Positions 56,905-64,000 of a DNA stretch of 64,000 nucleotides are shown here, in pieces. The stretch covers positions 332,673,144-332,737,143 of the forward strand of contig OY821517.1 of NCBI GenBank assembly GCA_963682025.1, in the 5' to 3' direction. The notes beneath the pieces are model-generated. The model searched no databases and was not told where the DNA came from. It was given only the letters and a program-made list of their open reading frames with translations. This DNA comes from Cordilura impudica (lineage: Eukaryota > Arthropoda > Insecta > Diptera > Scathophagidae). The position numbers and the translations under genes are program-made. Position 1 is the stretch's first letter; every line of letters begins with the position of its first letter.

Positions 56905-56980
56905 TTTATCGGGCATAGTAACAGAAAGCCACTGAAAAACCCTGCATGAATTAAATACTATTGTAAATACTAATAATAAA

Positions 56981-57755
56981 ACAAGTAAGAAAATTATCGT
57001 CGGTCTAGACCGACTATATGATACCCTATACCATGCGTTTAGAAACCCTATCTCTTAGGCCCAACTAACTGGACATAGAAAATAAGCAAAAACCAAATTT
57101 GAGTGGGATTTTTATTAATTTTTTTGGCTGCAGATATGAAAAAGTTCATATCGGATGCTATATCTATATGGGGACTAGGTCCAAAAATGGACCGATCCTG
57201 ATCATGTTTGGTAAAGTCTCTTGTATTTTGCAAAAATATATACAAACAAAATATGAGAAGAATCAGTGCAATATTTTTGTTTTTTAATAGATTTAAGTGA
57301 AAATCGGGAAGCAGCTCTATATGGGGCCAAAGGGATCATTTTTGGACTACTCATTAAGATGTAATGAACGCATATAAACCCAATTTGAGTAAGATCTATA
57401 TGACAATTTGGATCTTATCACAATTTATGTCGATTTCATAGGGGTAATTTGTATGGGGGCTAGGTCTGAACATGAACCGATTCTCACCAATTTCAATAGC
57501 GGTCATCCCATAAAAGCTTATATACCAAATTTCATCAAAATATATTCATATTTGCGACCTGCAGTTTGATTACAAGGTTTACATGGACACACAGACGGAC
57601 GGACGGACGGACGGACATTGTTAAATCAACTCAGAAAGTGATTCTGATTCGATCGGTATAATTAAAGATGGGTCTAGGTCAAATATTTTTGGTTGTTACA
57701 AACAGCAGCACAAAGTCATTATACCCAACCCACATAGTGGTATAGGGTATAAAAA
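56981..57755 (+). mobile_element. family A element, copy 10 (full length)
   Basis: Head ACAAGTAAGAAAATTATCGT with intact palindrome, microsatellite GGACGGACGGACGGAC at 57597-57614, tail CACATAGTGGTATAGGGTAT. Closest by eye to copy 6. Confidence 0.85.
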
Positions 57756-57784
57756 TGGTTAGTCAGACCGAAATTGAAATATTT

Positions 57785-58195
57785 ATAAATTAATTTAAAA
57801 AAAATGGATATTAGAATTGTGTTCATGAAATACCCGTTAATATAGACCTCAAGATGTAATTAAATCCACCTGGCATTAAGTTTTTGTGGGACATTTATGG
57901 CTATGGTTAGAAAAAACAAAGCAAGATATGTATGCTCAGAAGTCAATAGACTACTGATAAAAGTTCTCGATTACCATATTGCAACAAATAGAGCCATTCG
58001 TAACTGTCAGGCATTTATTTCAGGTGACTAGCTTGGCAAATACTTTTCTAGCATTTGGCGAGTGTAAGAAAATTCACTACCACGCCTGGAACAAATGTTT
58101 GTGGATTATCCGCAGTATGGATTATCCGCAAGTTCTACAAATGAGTCATGATGAACAGTGAAATCTCTCGAAATTTCAAGGACCAGATTCAAGAT
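57785..58195 (+). repeat. right arm of the inverted duplication
   Basis: See 56090-56560. A frame here reads MAMVRKNKARYVCSEVNRLL, then ATNRAIRNCQAFISGD, with stops, so the arm may once have been coding. The family is not recognised. Confidence 0.6.
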
Positions 58196-58199
58196 TCAT

Positions 58200-58606
58200 C
58201 ATTTTTCCCATTACTTCTTCTCTCGGTTAGTATTGCTGTTAGGTCTCTAGTAAGATATATAGAATTTACCCTACATGGTATCAAGCAGAGAGAAACACTT
58301 GGTTTCAATTATTTCCTGTAATATAAGATGCAAATTTGATCAATTTAATGACGATATATTTATAATTATATATATGATTATTTATTTGTGTTGTAGTGGT
58401 CAAGAATAAATTAGATAGTTTGTTAAAATTGTTTTAATGTCAATTAATATGAATAATATTTATTATTTCAGAAATGTTTGCGGACAATAAATGCGGATAT
58501 GGGATAATTCAAAATTGGCGAAACGACAACAAATTTTTATCTGAAACAGTTAAATTTTAAAAATTAATTTTAAAATATGTGTCATTTTACTATTTAAGTT
58601 AATCTA
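58200..58606. other. no gene seen
   Basis: AT-rich intron sequence between the inverted duplication and the next MITE. Confidence 0.5.
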
Positions 58607-59016
58607 ATGCCATTTTCTTTTCTGACAAAAAATGTCGCACTTATTTGCACTTTTTCGAAAAGTGTATTTTTTTTATATATTCTAAATTAAGAGCAACCTT
58701 ATCTTATACATAAATCGAAAGGTCTTAAAGGACAGTGTTCGTACAATGCAAAACAAATTGATTGTTATCCTCTTTGAAGTCATAAGATGAAAATATTTAT
58801 TAAAAAAAAGGGGAATAATGGGGAAACATTCTCATGCTCTGACCTGAAAAAAGTCATTGGCTGCAATTTTTTGCGATTTACGAGGGCCGGCCTTTGAGAC
58901 GTTTCGGTTGATGTATAACATAAGGTAGCTCTCAATTTAGAATATGTAGAAAAATACACTTTTCAAAAAAAGTGCAACTAAAGTGTGGCATTTTTTGCCA
59001 GAAAAGAAAACGACAT
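58607..59016. mobile_element. 410-bp MITE with about 90-bp inverted ends
   Basis: ATGCCATTTTCTTTTCTGAC at the left is inverted at the right as CCAGAAAAGAAAACGACAT. Pairing continues through TGCACTTTTTCGAAAAGTGT/ACACTTTTCAAAAAAAGTGC and ATTCTAAATTAAGAG/CTCAATTTAGAAT. Confidence 0.8.
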
Positions 59017-59100
59017 AAAATAATTAAATTTTTAATAAACAAATAGATATGATATAGTAGTAAAAACCCCAATAAATGGTTGCGACAATCAACAAATAAA

Positions 59101-60170
59101 ACAAGTAAGAAAATTATAGTTGGTCTAGACCGACTATACGATACCCTATACCATGCGTTTAGAGACCCTATCTCTAACGCTCAACTAATTGGATATAGAA
59201 AATAAGCATAAACCAAATTTGAGTGGCATTATTAATTTTTTTGCCTTTGGATATGAAAAAGTTCACATCGGATGCTATATTTATATGGGGACTAGGTCAA
59301 AAAGTGGGCCGATCCATATTTGATAAAGTCACTTATTTTTTGCAAAAACATATACAAACCAAATTTGAGAAAAATCTGTGTAATATTTTTGTTTTTGATA
59401 GATTTAAGTGAAGATCGGGAAGCAGCTTTATATGGGGGCTATGCCTAAGAATTGTCCAATAGGGTTTATTTTTGGACTACTGATGAATGGAAGTTATAAA
59501 CACACACAAACCCAATTTGATCATGATCTATGTGATAATGTGGATCTTATGGCAATTTAAGTCGATTTCATATGGGTCATTTGTATGGGAACGATTTTCA
59601 CCAATTTCAATAGTGTTCATGGTATGGCCGAAAGCGTACATACCAAATTTCACCAAAATATATTCATATTTGCCACCTGTAGTTTGATTACAAGGTTTAC
59701 ATGGACACACAGACAGATAGACGGACGGACTCAGAAAATGATTTTGAGTCGATCGGTATAATTAAAGATGGGTCTAGGTCAAATATTTTTGATAGTTACA
59801 AACATCAGCTCAGAGTAGTGGCGAATTACATTCGCTAGTGGAGGGATTACATCCGTCCCCAGATAGAAGGCAGGAGTTTAAGAGTGTATTGCCTGAATTA
59901 CATTCAGCCAACGAGTAGGGGCGAATTACATTTGCCCATTATTGTGTTACATTTGTGAAGAAAAAACAGATACATATATATATAAAAAGCTACAAATAAA
60001 TGTATATATGTATATATAAGAACCAAAATAAAACAAGTGAAGTGTTTCGAATCTATAAATTATAGTGAAAGGACCTTGGGACAGCTGAGCTATACCAGCT
60101 TCAAACCCGGACCAACCGGAGGTTCCTTACAATTATACCCTGACCACATATTGGTATAGGGTATAATGAG
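59101..60170 (+). mobile_element. family A element, copy 11, with a 300-bp insertion near its tail
   Basis: Head ACAAGTAAGAAAATTATAGT and palindrome (one change). The microsatellite is short. The tail (ATTATACCCTGACCACATA to GTATAGGGTATAATGAG) is displaced by the insertion at about 59830-60124. Confidence 0.8.
59830..60124 (+). mobile_element. possible solo LTR inside family A copy 11
   Basis: About 295 bp with no match elsewhere in the window. It contains TATATATATAAAAAGC, AAAATAAAAC and an end TTACAATT, as in some Ty3/gypsy LTRs, and three copies of GAATTACATTYGC. No clear target duplication, so only tentative. Confidence 0.3.
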
Positions 60171-61477
60171 TAATTCCATTGTATGAACCAAGATCATGAT
60201 TCAAACAATCGAATCTTTATATAATTATCAATTTACCTTATAAAATTACGGTAATATCGATTATATAATCCAGTTATCACAATATAATAATGTGATAGTA
60301 AATGGAACTACCAAAATTCGATTGGCAATATATTCGGTTGTAACAGCCCCTTACGAAAACTATTGCCCTAGGATTTATATTCTTATACTATATATATCTT
60401 GATCAAATTTGGTTGGTGTATGTTTACTAAATTCCTAAATCATCTTAATTAAAATAAGTGAAGAGTGTAGGATTAAATTTAATCTTAAACCCCATATAAA
60501 ACAGCCTCCCGTTATTCATTTAAATCTATTAAATGACTTGCAAGTAAAATCACACAAAATCTGGTCTTTATTTGACCAATTTTGGTGCTAGTCCCCATAT
60601 AAAATCACATTCGATATACAGCTTATTATATGGGTACCACATTCCGAGGAAGATCGCATGTAGTGAGATCATTTATGTGACAAAAATAAACCAAATTTGT
60701 GCATAAAATATGTTATATGTTATATATAATATATATATGTACAAGTCGTTAGGCAGATTTATATAGGGCAGATGAATATAGAGAGGCAGCTTTTTATGCA
60801 GATTGAGAGTAAATTTAGTTTTGTTGCTCTTTATGCTTGGAGTGATGATTTATGGCGATAATAAACACTTACAAACCAAATTTGTTAGCGATATATTTAT
60901 AATAATCTGAACCTTAAGGCATTATGAGTCGATTCCAAAGGTGGTGGCTATGTCTGAACGTGCATCGATATTCACCAATTTCATATCATATGATAAGGCT
61001 AATACAAACTTATATTTAAAATTTGATCGTATTAGCTAGCACCCAGTAGATTGCGAAACTTATTTGGAATTTCGGAATAAAATTAAAATTGTTTCCATCG
61101 TTCCTATAAGGGCCTCATAAATGCATCCATAGATTTCCTTTTGTTATAATTTAGCTTCTTTGTAGATTTGCGTGAGAACAAAAAGTGTTTCGTTGTTTTC
61201 GATTTATATTATACCCGATTATTTCCAGTAGTTTCAAATGTGTCTGTCCGCCGTCCGTCTGACGGTTGAAATCACGCTCGTTCACAAAATGAACCATTTA
61301 CCTGAGAAAAGTTATGATTGTCATTATTTCGAGCAGGTTCTTATTGAAAATGGAGTAAATCGGGCATCATTGTGCCGAGATATGTCCAAAAATATGAAAA
61401 CACCTCCAAACAAATTTAAAAATTCAATGTTTGTTGTAATAATTTAGTATTAAGTTTGTCAAATTATCAAATTATTG
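60171..61477. other. old, diverged family A remnants, head to head
   Basis: 60400-60640 reads like family A on the minus strand (CTAGTCCCCATATAAAATCA). 60670-61060 reads like the + strand (ACACTTACAAACCAAATTTG, then ATGTCTGAACGTGCATCGAT). GTCTGTCCGCCGTCCGTCTG at 61242 is a microsatellite relic. No gene. Confidence 0.5.
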
Positions 61478-62222
61478 CTTTTTATACCCAAACCACATAG
61501 TGGTATAGGGTGCTGCTGTTTGTAACTACCAAAAATATTTGACCTAGACCCATCTTTTACTATACATATTGACTCAGAATCACATTCTGTGTCGATTTAG
61601 CGATGTCCGTCCGTCCGTCCGTCTGTCCGTCTTTGTATCCATGTAAACCTTGTAATCAAACTACAGGTCGCAAATATGAATATATTTTGATGGTCATAAG
61701 ATGAACGCTATTGAAATTGGTGTTCAGACTTAGTCCCCATACAAGTGACCCCTATGAAATCGACATAAATTGCCATAAGATCCAAATTGTCATATAGATC
61801 TCAGTCAAATTGGGTTTGTATGTGTTTATTATATCCATTAATCAGTAGTCCAAAAATAATCCCTATAGGATAATACTTAGTCATAGGCCCCATATAGAGC
61901 TGCTTCCCGATCTGCACTTAAATCTATCAAAATACAAAACTATTGCACAGATTTTTCTCAAATTTGGTTTGTATGTATTTTTTCAAAATATAAGTGATAT
62001 GGTCAGGATCGGTCCATTTTTCGACCTAGTCCCCATATAAATATAGCACCCGATATGAACTTTTTCATACCTGCAGCCAAAAAAATTAATAATAATGACA
62101 CTTAAATTTGGTTTATGCGTATTTTCTATATCCAATTAGTTGGACCGAAGAGATAGGGTCTCTAAACCATGATATAGGGTATGGTATAGTTGGTCTAGAC
62201 CGACTATAATTTTCTTAATTGT
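61478..62222 (-). mobile_element. family A element, copy 12 (full length)
   Basis: TATACCCAAACCACATAGTG at one end and the palindrome GTTGGTCTAGACCGACTATA at the other, with all internal blocks in order. Small deletion near 61690. Confidence 0.8.
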
Positions 62223-62516
62223 TAAAATTACATTTGGTTACATATACTATAAATAGTGCAATAAGTCCAGATACTAATGTAAACATAAAATCAATGTGGA
62301 GGGTCCAAAGATTCGCCACAGCCAAATTTAAAATTCTAACTTGTTTATCGTCTATATACTCATAGCTACAGGTTCAGGTCTCACTCGAGGCATAGTCTAA
62401 ATAGTGAAAATACTAAAAATTATTTTCTGTATGTATAGTTGACCTTTGAGTTGTTAATTAATTTGATTTGTTCAGCTTGAGATCATAAAATTTTTAATAA
62501 AATAAACAAAAAAGGT

Positions 62517-62940
62517 TTTTTTATGTTTTAATTTTATTAATATTTTTTATTTTTATATATTATTTGACCCAATATTTCGACCGAATTTTCCGATCATCAT
62601 CAGGGGATCTGTTGTTAAATAAACAAATATTAATAAAATTAAAACATAAATAAACCTTTTTTGTTTATTTTATTAAAAATTTTATGACCTCAAGCTGAAC
62701 AAATCAAATTAATTAATACTAAAAATTATAAACAAAGTACTTTGTTTATTTAACAACAGATCCCCTGATGATGATCGGAAAATTCGGTCGAAATATTGCG
62801 TCAAATAATATAAAAAAAGAAAAAATATTAATAAAATTAAAACATAAAAAAACCTTTTTTGTTTATTTTATTAAAAATTTTATGACCTCAAGCTGAACAA
62901 ATCAAATTAATTAATACTAAAAATTATAAAAACCTTGTCC
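62517..62940. repeat. inverted and direct copies of a hammerhead-bearing terminal repeat
   Basis: A block with ACAGATCCCCTGATGATGAT and CGGTCGAAATATTG occurs inverted at 62569-62612 and direct at 62760-62800. The companion block TTATTAAAAATTTTATGACC occurs at 62662 and 62870, and inverted near 62490. This arrangement of repeated ends is typical of Penelope-like elements. Confidence 0.6.
62765..62793 (+). ncRNA. hammerhead-like ribozyme core
   Basis: CTGATGA at 62765-62771, stem GATCGG/TCGGTC, then GAAA at 62790-62793. An inverted copy has CTGATGA at 62603-62597 on the minus strand. Cleavage-site helix not determined. Confidence 0.45.
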
Positions 62941-62993
62941 ATAATTTTTTTTTAATGCGATTTTCGAGTTTAGCAGGCCACAATACATAAAAA

Positions 62994-63285
62994 CCAAGTA
63001 TGATAATTATACACGGTCTAGCCGACCAAACTTAGTTTTTAAAAAATCATTGCAATATTTTTATTTTAAGTATATGTTTTTAAGTAAAGATCAGGAATCA
63101 GACTTATATTAAGACTATAAAAAAAATATATTCATATTTGCGACCTAAAAAGTTCATATGAACACACAGACGGACGGACAGACGGATAAACAGACAGACG
63201 AACAAACCAACAGACATCGCTAAATCGACTCAGACAATGATTCTGATTCGATCGGTAAAATAAAAGGTAGACTCAAATATCTGTG
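62994..63285 (+). mobile_element. family A element, copy 13 (strongly deleted)
   Basis: Weak head (ACACGGTCTAGCCGACC), then a jump to TTCATATTTGCGACC, the microsatellite ACGGACGGACAGACGG and GATTCGATCGGTA. Confidence 0.65.
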
Positions 63286-63289
63286 TCTC

Positions 63290-63720
63290 AAATTCTTTAC
63301 TTTGCCTTAGTAAAAAAAATAGCTTTTAAGAGGCAGGGCAAAACGAAAGCGTTTTATATACAAACTTTAAAACTGTTTTACGAAACTATGTCCTCAAAAT
63401 TATTTTTAATATTTTAGCTGAACAAAAAAACTATGCCTCTTCGTGGCCGGGCATACATATTTTATCTTAATTTCTGACAATTGCAATGACTAAATTTAAA
63501 ATTATTATCTCCTTATAATTTTCTATTAAAAAAAAAATCTGGATAAATATGTCCCTTTTTTATAGCTGGCCAAAGATTGTAAAATTTTCTTTGTCGTTCT
63601 ATAGTGTATAGTACTCTCGCCTTAATTATAATATTAAAGACTGATGCTTTCAGCTTCAGCAATGGATCAACAAGTCAAACTAACTATCATGTTAAAACGG
63701 ATTTCATCATTTTTACTTAC
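63290..63720. other. CRAL-TRIO intron next to the donor, no gene seen
   Basis: Unique-looking AT-rich sequence. The intron donor GTAAGTAAAA (minus strand) is at 63720-63711. Confidence 0.55.
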
Positions 63721-63828
63721 AGTTTAATTGAATTAACAAAATGATAATTTGAAGGATTTGTATCAATCATCTTTCCCATAACAACTTTATAGCCTTCGGG
63801 TGTAGTCTTTGGCAGAATGCTAATTGCT
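63721..63828 (-). CDS. CRAL-TRIO lipid-transfer protein, second visible exon
   Basis: Acceptor ATAATTTTAG (AG at 63830-63829), donor AAACT/GTAAGT. It reads AISILPKTTPEGYKVVMGKM, then IDTNPSNYHFVNSIKL. LPKTTPEGYKV is the usual entry strand of insect CRAL-TRIO domains. The codons split at both junctions (TT/A and CT/A) restore Leu each time. A 75-bp intron separates it from the previous exon. Confidence 0.92.
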
Positions 63829-63903
63829 CTAAAATTATACAAAAGAATTTATTCATACATAAGAAAACATGTCTGAATTACCGCCTGCTATTGCAAAACA
63901 TAC

Positions 63904-64000
63904 AAAGCATTCATTATACGTTTAAATTCCGGACGTTCGATATCCAAGTTGCCGAAAAATTCATCGAGATGAGTACGACATGTTAGATTTGTATCAATTA
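63904..64000 (-). CDS. CRAL-TRIO lipid-transfer protein, first visible exon (partial)
   Basis: Runs off the window. It reads TNLTCRTHLDEFFGNLDIER, then PEFKRIMNAL, ending at GCTTT/GTATGT. This is the helical CRAL-TRIO N-domain with the RT-L-EFF-N-D--RPE pattern seen in insect members. The start codon and the rest of the N-domain lie beyond 64000. Confidence 0.9.

Larger units (their letters stand above)
53269..63720 (-). other. 10.5-kb intron of the CRAL-TRIO gene
   Basis: GTAAGT at 63720 to AG at 53269. Filled with family A copies, one Helitron, MITEs and inverted repeats, each listed. 53280-53680 itself has nothing recognisable. Confidence 0.8.

Noticed and set aside
59830..60124. Family A copy 11 insertion as a proven LTR
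   Set aside because: No TG/CA or AGT/ACT pair with a target duplication could be fixed, so it is listed only as possible.
61238..61447. 69-codon ORF with MNHLPEKSYDCHYFEQ
   Set aside because: Begins in a microsatellite relic of family A, shows no known motif and has no splice or neighbour support.
1..64000. tRNA, rRNA and other standard RNA genes
   Set aside because: None could be recognised by eye; a covariance-model scan would be needed to exclude them.

Overview
Eukaryotic, insect-type DNA: AT-rich, with GT-AG introns, and dominated by transposable elements. The element set (Tc1/mariner, Tigger, hAT, Helitron, jockey- and RTE-type LINEs, short elements with a mini-me-like GTCC/GGAC microsatellite) and the two host genes fit a higher fly, probably calyptrate (blowfly/house-fly type). 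The species is an inference; nothing here fixes it. No bacterial, CRISPR, rRNA or tRNA features were seen.

Two host genes lie tail to tail. On the + strand are the last three exons of a Zmynd8-like chromatin reader (9383-9859, 9940-10239, 37361-37621). They encode an in-frame coiled coil, a MYND zinc finger and a low-complexity tail. The final intron is 27.1 kb and is packed with mobile elements. On the - strand are five exons of a CRAL-TRIO lipid-transfer protein (63904->64000, 63721-63828, 53124-53268, 48464-48677, 48249-48403). They join in phase to a stop at 48249, and the 5' end lies beyond the window. Its introns of 10.5 kb and 4.4 kb are also element-filled.

Layout. 1-9.4 kb (upstream intron of Zmynd8): palindromic minisatellite, a copy of the dominant repeat (family A), a Tigger remnant, MITEs, a 175-bp tandem repeat, a Tc1 remnant and a 2.7-kb element with 540-580-bp inverted arms around a nearly open unassigned transposase-like ORF. 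10.2-37.4 kb (giant intron): three kinds of LINE, a TTAA-flanked MITE inside a reverse-transcriptase ORF, a near-intact DD37E mariner, a nested jockey element, a complete Tigger with TA duplications, a small spliced zeste/SANT-like ORF, an element with hAT-like ends, a minisatellite, hAT and Tc1 remnants and a TTA-flanked MITE. 37.6-48.2 kb (intergenic): inverted element arms, a small spliced ORF, a tandem-repeat element, a hairpin MITE and about 2.4 kb of degenerate TTTTCTTAAAAAAGTAC repeats. 48.2-64 kb (CRAL-TRIO gene): a 2.1-kb element with a GC-rich tandem island, many family A copies, a Helitron, MITEs and three places with hammerhead-like CTGANGA-stem-GAAA motifs.

Family A (about 750 bp full length, roughly 13 copies or pieces) is the main dispersed repeat. 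The family labels A to F are mine. All positions come from reading the sequence by eye; family names come from remembered motifs, not database searches.
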